Assembly (NCBI GenBank): GCA_041398745.1
Contig: JAWKUB010000007.1
Location: 248,001 to 312,000, forward strand
DNA from: JACKHO01 sp041398745
GTDB lineage: Bacteria; Planctomycetota; Planctomycetia; Planctomycetales; Planctomycetaceae
Length of the DNA stretch: 64,000 bases
Reading direction: 5' to 3'
Shown: positions 54,302-62,723 of the stretch, piece by piece
Position numbering within the stretch: the first letter of the stretch is position 1
Layout of the letters: every line of letters starts with the position of its first letter
The notes under the pieces: generated by a model
What the model was told of the DNA's origin: nothing
Seen by the model: the letters and a program-made list of their open reading frames with translations, nothing else
The model's database searches: none
Translations under genes and position numbers: made by a program

Positions 54302-55900
54302 CTACACTTTCTCGACCAATTCGGGGCGATACATGAGGAGCAGGGTGCGGTCATCGGACGACCCCTTCTTCTCATACTTCATCCATTCCAGTAACGCTTT
54401 TCCGGAGTCCTCTTCTTTCGCGACCGTATGGAGCAGCCCATCGACTGTGTCACCGTTCGCGAACTTCATTCCTTCAATGCCGCCGCCAATAAACAGTTCT
54501 CGAAGACGCTGATTCTCAGGAAAGAAATCATCAGAAATGCCGTCGCACATTGCCGCCAAGGCCACAACATCTTTCTTTAATGAAAACTTGACCCGAGAAC
54601 CGAACTCCCGTTCAATGTTGGGCGTCGTAATGAAGCGGGTTTCCGACGAATACTCCCCGTGGTCGGCATCTCCGAGGAGCGTACAAGTATTGTCTTTGTC
54701 GTTAACCAAAATTCCGACCGCACCATCGCCAACCTGCAATGCGGCAACAATGTCGCAGTCCTCAAGTGGAATATGAACCATGATAAGCAATGTGGCGTGG
54801 AAGTCGCGGAGTTGACGTTCACGTCTCTGTGCCTCTGCGATGACCGCGTTCAAGCTGGCACGTGCCGCTTCGCACAAGAACGTTTTGATCCGCAGCAAGT
54901 CGGCTTTGTCCGGAGAGTCGACAGGAACATTGCTCGGAACAAATCCATCGAGCAGCTCAACCAGCGTGTCGCGAGCGGCTTTGGCACACTCCTTGGCTCC
55001 AATTCTTGCCAACGGGGCTGAGCCAGCGCCATCGGAAACAACGAGAATGGTCCAGTTATCGACTTCACCGATGGCATAGGCATCATCTCGCCACAAAGCT
55101 TTGTGCGCGTGAAGCCTGCCGCGCACGCTAGCCGCCGCAATTTTCCACTGCTCGTTTCGTTGAAGAGTTTCGGACAGTTCATGAGGAACGGGATCGCTTT
55201 GATCTTCTGGTTCGAGAACCTTCCATTCCGGCTTGATAAACGGCTTTGGCGGAGGAGGAGGTGGAACGGGCGTACCCGCCTGCTCTTCCAGAACCTCACC
55301 AGTTTGCGACTGATGGGCTTCTGTTGGAACCTGGCCAAGGCTTAGCGGTGGCGCCGACTGTCCGGCATCGTCGGCACTCTCTTCTGCAGGCGCCTTGTCC
55401 ACGGGAACCGTCGGCCCCGTGTTTGCTTCAGTCTCGGCATCAGCAGCCGTCTGCTCTTCCGGCGACTGAGACTCTCCGGCTTCCGCATTCAGCGGAACGG
55501 TTTCGGCGACTTCTTCGGACGATTCTGTCTCGGGCATGATAACGTCGGTCTGTACGGCGGCGGATTCATCGCTCGGTGGCTCAGTCGGCTGGACTGATTC
55601 GCCTGACGTTTCTTCCGCGTCAGGCGGCGCGGATTCAGATACAGGCAGCGCGGGAGCAGGTTCTGGAGGCGAAGTGACGTTCTCAGCCGATGGTTGTCCG
55701 GCAGGTCGCTGACGATATTCCTGAATAATGGTAATCCAGCGCTCTTCCGCAATTTCCTGCGAAATGCCACCTTCCTGATACGCCTCCACAACTTGAACCG
55801 TCAACTGACTGCGGAGCGACTCGGACTGTTGTTCAGGAAGGGGATATTTCGCTTGAAGATCGTCAAAAAAACGCTGGTAATCTTCATTCGTAGGCCGCAT
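54302..55900 (-). CDS. PP2C-family phosphatase with acidic N-terminal extension (TerY-P triad)
   Basis: 532 residues from the ATG at 55900. Residues 1-70 are helical, 70-235 are a disordered Glu/Pro/Ser-rich linker. PP2C motifs: R-D-D-A-Y-A (271-276), the metal-binding V-S-D-G-A-G-S (288-294), V-G-D-G-A-V-G and C-D-G-I-S-D-D near the C-terminus. It dephosphorylates Ser/Thr residues, using Mn2+/Mg2+. Proximity to the kinase and TerY-like VWA genes supports assignment to the TerY-P triad. Confidence 0.9.
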   Translation of the reverse strand: MRPTNEDYQRFFDDLQAKYPLPEQQSESLRSQLTVQVVEAYQEGGISQEIAEERWITIIQEYRQRPAGQPSAENVTSPPEPAPALPVSESAPPDAEETSGESVQPTEPPSDESAAVQTDVIMPETESSEEVAETVPLNAEAGESQSPEEQTAADAETEANTGPTVPVDKAPAEESADDAGQSAPPLSLGQVPTEAHQSQTGEVLEEQAGTPVPPPPPPKPFIKPEWKVLEPEDQSDPVPHELSETLQRNEQWKIAAASVRGRLHAHKALWRDDAYAIGEVDNWTILVVSDGAGSAPLARIGAKECAKAARDTLVELLDGFVPSNVPVDSPDKADLLRIKTFLCEAARASLNAVIAEAQRRERQLRDFHATLLIMVHIPLEDCDIVAALQVGDGAVGILVNDKDNTCTLLGDADHGEYSSETRFITTPNIEREFGSRVKFSLKKDVVALAAMCDGISDDFFPENQRLRELFIGGGIEGMKFANGDTVDGLLHTVAKEEDSGKALLEWMKYEKKGSSDDRTLLLMYRPELVEKV

Positions 55901-56013
55901 GAGTCTCTCCCTTAATCTTCGCCACAACCAAAACAGCATCGTATTTCGTCGCTTGTCGAGTGTTGAATTTGCGTCGAACGATCCACCTGAACTGCAATTG
56001 GTCTATAGCGGTA

Positions 56014-56691
56014 TCATTCACTCTGTTCTTGTTCGTCAGTGGAAGTTGCCTCTGCAGCTTCAAAATTGAATTCCGGGATGACCGTATTGCGGTCGGCAAC
56101 TGTACCGGCAGCCTGGGATGTACTCGTGACCGACAGCGTGACCCACTGCATGAAGGCACCGAGTGTTCCAGGCTGCGTATCCTTCAAATGCACAACCGTG
56201 TCACACACTTTGTTGAGTGCGGCGTCGTCCGCTTCCGGACCGGCTCCGCAACCAATGAGGTAGGCCGGGGACTTCTGTTTGAACTCCTCGGCAATTTCCT
56301 CCCAGTCATCCGTCGGTTCACCGTCGGTCAGAATAAACGCCATGGGGCGCCAGTCCCCTTTCTGCGTTTCACTGGTCTTACGAACTTCCAGGTCAATTGA
56401 CTCCATCAGAAGTTCAAGAGCTTCGCCGAATGCTGTTGCTCCCTGAGCCTCCAGCACCGGCACGTCGAATTCTTCGATGTCCACCAGCGGAACAATCTGC
56501 TGGGCCGTGCTGTCAAAGGTAATGACGCTAATCCAAACGGTTTCCAGTGCCTGCGGGTCAGTCATTAAGTCGGCCTGCAGGCTTCTCAGGCCAGCTTCCA
56601 TCGCCTGGATGGGTTCTCCAGACATGGAACCTGACGTGTCAATGACAACGTAAACGGGCAGTCGGCGATAGTAACCAGGGAGGGAATCCAT
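56014..56691 (-). CDS. TerY-like VWA protein 1
   Basis: 225 residues from the ATG at 56691. Starts with the R-R-L-P-V-Y-V-V-I-D-T-S-G-S-M MIDAS block (D18, S20, S22) typical of TerY, then L-T-D-G-E-P-T-D-D-W. It binds metal and probably forms the interaction platform in the TerY-P triad. It carries a short acidic C-terminal tail. Paralogues: 56769-57404 and 57530-58552. TerY-like proteins occur in tellurium-resistance-linked operons, but their substrates are unknown. Confidence 0.9.
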   Translation of the reverse strand: MDSLPGYYRRLPVYVVIDTSGSMSGEPIQAMEAGLRSLQADLMTDPQALETVWISVITFDSTAQQIVPLVDIEEFDVPVLEAQGATAFGEALELLMESIDLEVRKTSETQKGDWRPMAFILTDGEPTDDWEEIAEEFKQKSPAYLIGCGAGPEADDAALNKVCDTVVHLKDTQPGTLGAFMQWVTLSVTSTSQAAGTVADRNTVIPEFNFEAAEATSTDEQEQSE

Positions 56692-56768
56692 ATGGATATG
56701 CGTCGGGGAAAATCCCCGACGGTGAAGTACATTGCGGAATTGCAAGGAAGTGCGTCATTGCGCATGGA

Positions 56769-57404
56769 CTAAGGAACGATGACAATTCCCTTGTCTTCCG
56801 GAAGTGCAGGCAGATTGACGGCGGCATCGCCCTGTTGGGCGACACTTTGACTCGTGGTGGTAATCGAGGCGGTGACCCAGGCCATGAAGGCACCGAGCGT
56901 TCCCGGTGAGGTGTCTTGAAGCCGGACAACCACCTCGGTGATTTGCTTCAGGACAGTGTCCTGAGCTCCAGGACCAGCAGCGCAAGCAATCACGTTGCCG
57001 GGACGCTTTTGCTTGAGTTGATCGGCAGGACCTTGCCAGGAGTCGGTTGGGGCGCCGTCCGTCATAATGAAAATCAGCGGCTTCCAGTCTCCCTTCTCGG
57101 TTGCCGTCGTGGTCTTGCACTCGTTGCTAATGCAGTCCATAAGGAGCTTCAGTGCGCCACCAAGTGACGTCGTGCCAGTGGCGTTGAGTGACGGTTCGTT
57201 GAACATCCCAATTTCAGTGAGCGGGACAACCTGCTTGGCTGTACTGTCAAAAGTAATGACGCTCATCCAAACCGTTTCAAGCGCCTGTGGGTCAGATTGC
57301 AGGTCGTTGAGGAGTGACCTGAGCCCTTGACGTACGGCCTCAATCGGCTCGCCCATCATGGACCCTGAAGTATCGAGAAGCAGGTAAACGGGTAAACGAC
57401 GCAT
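56769..57404 (-). CDS. TerY-like VWA protein 2
   Basis: 211 residues. M-R-R-L-P-V-Y-L-L-L-D-T-S-G-S MIDAS (D11, S13, S15) and M-T-D-G-A-P-T-D-S-W. It lacks a zinc-binding tail. It is closest in organisation to VWA protein 1, with the same conserved T-V-W-M-S-V-I-T-F-D-S segment. Gap of 125 bases upstream to VWA protein 3 and 77 bases downstream to VWA protein 1. Confidence 0.9.
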   Translation of the reverse strand: MRRLPVYLLLDTSGSMMGEPIEAVRQGLRSLLNDLQSDPQALETVWMSVITFDSTAKQVVPLTEIGMFNEPSLNATGTTSLGGALKLLMDCISNECKTTTATEKGDWKPLIFIMTDGAPTDSWQGPADQLKQKRPGNVIACAAGPGAQDTVLKQITEVVVRLQDTSPGTLGAFMAWVTASITTTSQSVAQQGDAAVNLPALPEDKGIVIVP

Positions 57405-57529
57405 GGCTCTTCCTCTTTGTTGCTCGAAGTAATTGATAGCTAAGGTGAATTCGCCGGAAGACCCCGGAGGGAACGGCTCCTGGATCGTGTTGGATCAGGC
57501 TGTTTTGAGATTTTCGAAAAAATGTGCCG

Positions 57530-58552
57530 TTATCCTTGTGACTGCCGGACGTCAAACCCTTCTCCGCCACCACCCATTTCGCATTGCTGATGACAACGGG
57601 GACATTCAAAACGCATTTGATTTGGCGCCACACACAGAATTGCTCCACATCCGCACGCTCCAGCGCCCGGTGCGTGACAGTGTGGGCATTCCGGAACCCC
57701 CATGAGTTGTGAGGTGTTAATGGAAGAGGCTTCTCCCATTGAACCTTCCAACTCTTCAGGCTGAAGCGGGTGTGAGGCAAAGGCCTGATAAGTTCCGCCA
57801 TACTCGTCCCGTCTGAAGCGCATGAGGTAGGGCAGATTGCGTTTCTGGCACCAGGCATGCAGGAACACCTGCCGCGGTGGTCCCTGATGACGTGTACTCG
57901 GTGCGGCGACTTCCAACTCGTCGGGGAGTGCTGGCAGGTTGAGTTCCTGTCCCTCACCACCTGACTGCAAGTGGGTGCTTGTGGACTGCATGGACTGCGT
58001 GAGCCAAATGAACAGCTTCCGCCACGTTTCGCTGTTCATTTCCTTCATTTGCAGCACAATATCGGTGACCTGACGAAGAACCCACGGATCGGCGTCTTCT
58101 CCGACGGCAATTCCGTAGATGTTCGCAATGCCGACACTGCTGCCACGGCGAATGTCCTGAGCTGCAGGTTCCCAGTTGTCGGTCGGTTCTCCGTCGGTAA
58201 GCAGAATGACAATAGGCTTGTAGTCTGCTTTGAACTCACCACCGCGCTGGCGGACTTCTTTGGCGATGCACTGCTTGACGAGTTGCAGTGCCGACCCCAG
58301 TGCGGTACCAGAACGAATAGTGAGCCGCGGCATTTGGAATGCCAGCACTTCGGTCAGCGGCACGACCTGTTTGGCGTATGACGAAAATGTGATGAGACTC
58401 ACGTAAATGGTCTCAATGGCCATTGGATCGCCGCGGAGGGCGTCGATCATATCGAGGACGCCGCGCTGGGCATCGGCAATGGCCGGGCCAGCCATGGACT
58501 CCGAACAATCCAGCACAATATAAACTGGTAATCGCCGGACATAATCACTCAT
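57530..58552 (-). CDS. TerY-like VWA protein 3 with C-terminal metal-binding (TerY-C-like) domain
   Basis: 340 residues from ATG 58552. MIDAS D-C-S-E-S (D15, S17, S19) and L-L-T-D-G-E-P-T-D-N-W. After the VWA domain (about 1-205) comes a region with C-P-H-C, then A-C-G-C-G and E-C-P-R-C-H-Q-Q-C at the C-terminus, fitting the cysteine-rich TerY-C metal-binding domain. It is the only TerY copy here with this domain, so it may be the main sensor or adaptor. The upstream in-frame extension to 58747 is not conserved and is rejected. Confidence 0.9.
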   Translation of the reverse strand: MSDYVRRLPVYIVLDCSESMAGPAIADAQRGVLDMIDALRGDPMAIETIYVSLITFSSYAKQVVPLTEVLAFQMPRLTIRSGTALGSALQLVKQCIAKEVRQRGGEFKADYKPIVILLTDGEPTDNWEPAAQDIRRGSSVGIANIYGIAVGEDADPWVLRQVTDIVLQMKEMNSETWRKLFIWLTQSMQSTSTHLQSGGEGQELNLPALPDELEVAAPSTRHQGPPRQVFLHAWCQKRNLPYLMRFRRDEYGGTYQAFASHPLQPEELEGSMGEASSINTSQLMGVPECPHCHAPGAGACGCGAILCVAPNQMRFECPRCHQQCEMGGGGEGFDVRQSQG

Positions 58553-58595
58553 GGCTTCGCTCTCGCCGAAGGAAAAAGGATGAATTGTTGAACTA

Positions 58596-59648
58596 TTACT
58601 GGGTAACCACCGTCTGCTTAATTCTCGTGCCTCCCACTTCCAGTTCGAAGAATTGAGAGGAAGCCGGCATGGTGAATTCTGCCTGACTATGTAGACCGTC
58701 AGAGAAGTAACAGACTTGATTTCCCTGGTCGTCATAGACCGTGGCATTGGGGGCCACGACGCGGTTTTCGTCGACCAATTCTGAAATAATTTCGGTTACC
58801 GCGCGCATTTCGACGGCGATTTTGTGATCCCAAATGTCCACGCTGGTGCCAGTGTCGAGGTCGTCGAGTTCCTCCATTTGGCTTTCATCAATGCTGTTGC
58901 CGATGCCAATGAGGACGAACTTCACAAAGTTGCGTGTCCCGGCCTCAATTTCTTTGGCAAGCTGCGTGGTGTACCGCTTGAGATCATCGAGGTCGTCGAG
59001 TCGTCCATCCGTCAGGAAGACGTAAATGCCGCGTTTGGCATCGTGGAAACGATCAACAAAGTACTTCGCGGCGGGGGTCAGTACCGTGCCTTCCCCAAAC
59101 GTCACCTTTTGAGGTCCAGAGATTTTCAGGCCTTTGCATTCGTCCGTCGTGAAATCTCCCATGACTTCATAGTCGCCCCCTCGACCACACGCCCAGTAGA
59201 TGACAGTTGTCCCGCCGTCTTCATCAAGTTCGTCGGCAAGATAGCTGATGAAGTCTTGAGCCAGCGGTTCAACAATGTTGTCAGTGAATTTGAGGAAGCC
59301 GCGTTGGATGGCGTCTTCGTACGCATTCTTCTTCAGACGCCGCACTTTCACGCCGTCTTCTGTTGCGGCTTGAATCCAGCCCTTGCGCTCGTACTCATCC
59401 ATAATGTTCGGCGGAACCGAACCAGTGAGATTTCGACCGTACCAATTCTTCATGGACGCACTGGCGTCCAATGCAACGCCAGTCTGCCAGTTTTCGGCCA
59501 TGCCGCCTTTGAGTTCCTGCTGCCAAATCGTGAATTCGATATGAAGCTGGTCTCCATCCTTGCGGACGTACACTTTACCGAATTCTTTAGCAGTATCGCC
59601 GGTCGGAATAAGAGTGCTTTGCTGGCGAGACTGTTGGTGGGAACTCAT
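58596..59648 (-). CDS. TerF-like VWA protein 2
   Basis: 350 residues from the ATG at 59648. MIDAS region G-V-A-L-D-A-S-A-S-M-K-N-W-Y-G, then F-G-E-G-T-V-L-T-P and V-F-L-T-D-G-R. The C-terminal ~70 residues form a beta-rich domain beginning V-A-P-N-A-T-V-Y-D-D-Q-G, shared with the neighbouring paralogue. The order of motifs matches TerF-type VWA domains, distinct from TerY. Its role could be to bind a metal-dependent partner. Confidence 0.82.
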   Translation of the reverse strand: MSSHQQSRQQSTLIPTGDTAKEFGKVYVRKDGDQLHIEFTIWQQELKGGMAENWQTGVALDASASMKNWYGRNLTGSVPPNIMDEYERKGWIQAATEDGVKVRRLKKNAYEDAIQRGFLKFTDNIVEPLAQDFISYLADELDEDGGTTVIYWACGRGGDYEVMGDFTTDECKGLKISGPQKVTFGEGTVLTPAAKYFVDRFHDAKRGIYVFLTDGRLDDLDDLKRYTTQLAKEIEAGTRNFVKFVLIGIGNSIDESQMEELDDLDTGTSVDIWDHKIAVEMRAVTEIISELVDENRVVAPNATVYDDQGNQVCYFSDGLHSQAEFTMPASSQFFELEVGGTRIKQTVVTQ

Positions 59649-59732
59649 AAGGCCGCTGTTCCTGTTGTACTTGAGTTCGTGTTGAGCGGCTTCCTTGCCT
59701 CCTGTTTCCGTCAATCATTCCTTGCAATGCCG

Positions 59733-60677
59733 CTATGACACAACTTCGGAGATATCCTGCGTGACATCGGCCCGGGGCGTGTGCACCGTGAACGACTTGC
59801 AACCGGCAGGGAGGCGGAATCGAAACTTACCGGGTAGGCCATCGGAGTAGTTTTTGACTTCCTGGCCTTTGTCGTCGAGAATTGTCGCGTTGGGAGCGAC
59901 AATTTTCTCTTCCGTCATGAGTTCACCGAACACGGCTCCGAGAATGTCGTCCTGGTCCTTCATGTGAGCGGCAATACCGCTACTGAACAGGTCGACATCT
60001 TCGGCGAGGTCGGTGCCCTCGAACATGTCGTCAAAACTTTCGAGCTGGTCCGCATCGACTTCCTGACCAACACCAATGAGCACAAATTTCAATGTGTCCT
60101 TGGCCCGTGTGCCATCTTCATACTGCTTGACGAGTTTCTTGCCAAGTTCCGTGCAGTAATTCTTGCAGTCTTCTTCGTCCTGGATGAAACCATCGGTGAT
60201 AATGACTGCGAGGGTCCATTCAGAGTCTTTGTCGACGACGTCCACAACGTATTTCAGAACAGGCAGCAAGTGTGTGCCCTTGCCCCATTTCTTTGTTTTG
60301 GGGCCCTTGATGGGTGCTGAGTCACAACCGTCCTCGTCGAATTCACCGATCATCTCGGTTTCATCGCCCTGCCCCAATGCCCAGTAGAGCATGGGAACTT
60401 TCCCATTCTTAGAGGCTTCGGTGAGAATACTACCGAGCTTTCGACCAACCTTTTCCACGTAGTTCGGAGTCTCTGGGGTGAAGACATCGCCCTCATCACC
60501 ATACATTTCCTTGATGGATCGAGACGCATCCAAGGCCAGGCAAACGCGAGATTCCCCTTCACCAACAAGGTCCTCGACCTTGGGCATAATGCAAGCGACG
60601 ACTTCCAGCGAGCCATCGGGCTGCTTAAGGACGTTGACGTCAGCCAATGGACGTACGGTACGGGTGATTTTAGCCAT
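59733..60677 (-). CDS. TerF-like VWA protein 1
   Basis: 314 residues, first gene of the minus-strand series. MIDAS region L-A-L-D-A-S-R-S-I-K-E-M-Y-G, then W-G-K-G-T-H-L-L-P and I-I-T-D-G-F. The C-terminal beta domain begins V-A-P-N-A-T-I-L-D-D-K-G, as in 58596-59648. The N-terminal 40 residues (V-R-P-L-A-D-V-N-V-L-K) are beta-rich and shared with the paralogue only weakly. Assignment to the TerF group rests on the MIDAS context. Confidence 0.82.
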   Translation of the reverse strand: MAKITRTVRPLADVNVLKQPDGSLEVVACIMPKVEDLVGEGESRVCLALDASRSIKEMYGDEGDVFTPETPNYVEKVGRKLGSILTEASKNGKVPMLYWALGQGDETEMIGEFDEDGCDSAPIKGPKTKKWGKGTHLLPVLKYVVDVVDKDSEWTLAVIITDGFIQDEEDCKNYCTELGKKLVKQYEDGTRAKDTLKFVLIGVGQEVDADQLESFDDMFEGTDLAEDVDLFSSGIAAHMKDQDDILGAVFGELMTEEKIVAPNATILDDKGQEVKNYSDGLPGKFRFRLPAGCKSFTVHTPRADVTQDISEVVS

Positions 60678-60754
60678 GCTCGGTTCCTTGCCTCACATCT
60701 TCAGTGTTGGCCTCAACAATTGTCATTCATGGTCCGTTCAAAAAACGGATCATC

Positions 60755-60788
60755 TATGTAGCGTCGCGAGACACTGCTCAATTGTCAA
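60755..60788 (-). promoter_or_regulatory. Possible promoter elements upstream of the Ter-like gene series
   Basis: On the minus strand, a perfect TTGACA lies at 60788-60783 and TACATA at 60760-60755. The spacing is 22 bases, longer than sigma-70 norms, so it is weak. A near-palindrome GGTCCGTT/AACGGATC at 60731-60751 lies between it and the first gene and could be an operator. Confidence 0.25.
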
Positions 60789-60842
60789 CGCAATGGCGAA
60801 TGATGCATCGATTTGCACCAGAGAAACCTTGGTGCTCGGGCT

Positions 60843-61727
60843 TTAGAAATCGAGTGTGTGCAATTCGTCTAGCAGTTCGCTGGTTTGTACCGTGGTCAAC
60901 CGGGCATTCGGCAGTCGAGGGGGGCCGACACTAACGCCTTGGTGCTCCATGAGGGCCTTCGCCGACGCCATGTAGCCACGCTTCACCAGAATGTCGACGA
61001 GCCGGATGGACTGAATTTGATACTTCCTAGCGGTTTCGAAATCGCCTTGGGAGTAGGCGTCCATCAGTTTCAGGTAAATACCCGCCGCGAAGTTGTACGT
61101 GCTGCCGACAGCACCAGTGGCTCCACAGGCGAGTGCCGGGAGCAGCATTTCGTCGACACCCCACAGAATGTCAAACCGGTCGCCAAATTCGCTGAGGCAT
61201 TTCTGAAAGACAATGAGATCCGGATTGGTGAATTTCAGGCCTGCCAAGGTCGGAATGTCGTCCGCTGCCTGTCGCAGGAACTCGACCATCGAAAGCGACA
61301 CGTTGGTCATGCTGGGAATGTCATAGAAATAGAACGGCGTGTTGGGAGCGGCAGAAGCGACGAACTTGCAACAGTCGACAAGCGTGCTGACGCTGCCAGG
61401 TTTGAAGTAGCTGGGAGCCAACATGGCAATGGCTTTCGCACCGTGCTGCTCGGCATGTGCCGCCAGAGTTCGGGAGTTCTCCAGGCAGTTCTCGCCGACA
61501 TGGACAATGACATCCAGGTCGGTGCCACGAGTGACTTCGGCCCAGCGAACTGCGAGTTGCAGACGTTCGTCAGTTGTCAGCGAGTGGCTTTCTCCAGTCG
61601 TTCCGCAAATGAATGCAGCTTGAACGCCGTTCTTTTCGAGGTGGTTGGCCTGAACTTCAACGACATTCAAATTGAGCGAGGCGTCGTCGTGGAATGGGGA
61701 ATGAGTTGCGGCGATGAGTCCGGTCAT
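60843..61727 (-). CDS. DapA-family aldolase (dihydrodipicolinate synthase/N-acetylneuraminate lyase)
   Basis: 294 residues. The G-T-T-G-E motif is at 42-46, the catalytic Tyr is Y135 in Y-F-Y-D-I-P, and the Schiff-base lysine is K165 in G-L-K-F-T. All class I aldolase residues of this family are present. The substrate may be pyruvate with a sugar or semialdehyde; family members outside lysine biosynthesis are common. It is separated from the Ter-like series by 165 bases in the same orientation. Confidence 0.9.
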   Translation of the reverse strand: MTGLIAATHSPFHDDASLNLNVVEVQANHLEKNGVQAAFICGTTGESHSLTTDERLQLAVRWAEVTRGTDLDVIVHVGENCLENSRTLAAHAEQHGAKAIAMLAPSYFKPGSVSTLVDCCKFVASAAPNTPFYFYDIPSMTNVSLSMVEFLRQAADDIPTLAGLKFTNPDLIVFQKCLSEFGDRFDILWGVDEMLLPALACGATGAVGSTYNFAAGIYLKLMDAYSQGDFETARKYQIQSIRLVDILVKRGYMASAKALMEHQGVSVGPPRLPNARLTTVQTSELLDELHTLDF

Positions 61728-61941
61728 CGGGTATGCTTCTTTGTTGAAGTTCCGTTATTGAGGGGGGGCCATTTCCTGAATCAGTTCGAATTTGACAGAC
61801 GAGGACGTCCATCGAACAGATTTCTTGTGAATTGGAAATTAAGTCCGAGTTGTCTCACTGTATCTCAGCGTTCAGAAAATGGCGATGATGAGCAAACTGC
61901 CAATCGTTCTGACTTTGTAACGGCTCAGCAGTTTCTTCGGC

Positions 61942-61972
61942 TATAATGGGGTGTCGAAATTTTTGCTGGAGG
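61942..61972 (+). promoter_or_regulatory. Probable promoter -10 and ribosome-binding site of SDR gene
   Basis: Perfect TATAAT at 61942-61947, no clear -35 at the proper distance, and GGAGG at 61968-61972 followed by seven bases before the ATG at 61980. The leader would be about 25-30 bases. Confidence 0.5.
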
Positions 61973-61979
61973 CAGAGCC

Positions 61980-62723
61980 ATGAGTGAACTGAATGCTGTA
62001 ATTACGGGCGGGGCCGTGCGGATTGGACGTGCCATTGCGCTACGGATGGCGGTGGCGGGTTGGAACGTCTGCATTCATTATGGACGGTCGCAAAGAGAGG
62101 CAAGTCAAACCGTTTCGGAACTGGAACTGCTGGGCGTCAAGGCGACTAGCGTGTCTGCCGACCTCAATCAACCCGTGCGGGCTGCGAAGCAGGTTTTCGA
62201 GCATGCGTGCGACAAGTTGGGGCCTGTGTCTTGCTTGATTAACAACGCCGCCATCTTCCGAGAAGGCACGTTGGTGTCGACGACGGAGTCAGAATGGGAT
62301 GCTCATTTCGAAACGAACTTGAAGGCCCCGTTCTTTCTGTCCCAAGAGTTCGCACGGCAATGCCGCACAAGTGGGAACATCATTAACCTGATTGACTGGC
62401 GAGGCACGAACCCGGTTCCGGGGCATGTTGCCTACGCACAAACAAAGAGTGCTCTCGTTGCACAAACGCGTCTGCTCGCTCAAGAGTTGGGTCCCGACAT
62501 TCGAGTCAACGGCATTGCGCCCGGAGCGATTCTTCCGCCGCCGGGCAAGGGGCCGGAGGTGCTTGAAGCCCGCGCCGTGCTGAATCCATTGCATCGCGTC
62601 GGAGGTGCCGATGACATTACCCGTACGGTCATGTTTCTGCTGGAATCACCGTTCATCACGGGCGAAATCGTCCATGTTTCAGGTGGAGAGCATTTGGCTG
62701 CTGGCAAGAAATACGGAAGCTAG
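61980..62723 (+). CDS. Short-chain dehydrogenase/reductase, FolM/pteridine-reductase-like
   Basis: 247 residues, typical SDR length. NAD(P)-binding T-G-G-A-V-R-I-G (9-16) is the variant of pteridine reductase/FolM; the catalytic Y152 and K156 lie in Y-A-Q-T-K. The I-N-N-A-A motif is at residues 87-91. It probably reduces a pterin or a related substrate using NADPH. Its stop overlaps the stop of the convergent downstream gene at 62720-62723. Confidence 0.88.
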   Translation: MSELNAVITGGAVRIGRAIALRMAVAGWNVCIHYGRSQREASQTVSELELLGVKATSVSADLNQPVRAAKQVFEHACDKLGPVSCLINNAAIFREGTLVSTTESEWDAHFETNLKAPFFLSQEFARQCRTSGNIINLIDWRGTNPVPGHVAYAQTKSALVAQTRLLAQELGPDIRVNGIAPGAILPPPGKGPEVLEARAVLNPLHRVGGADDITRTVMFLLESPFITGEIVHVSGGEHLAAGKKYGS

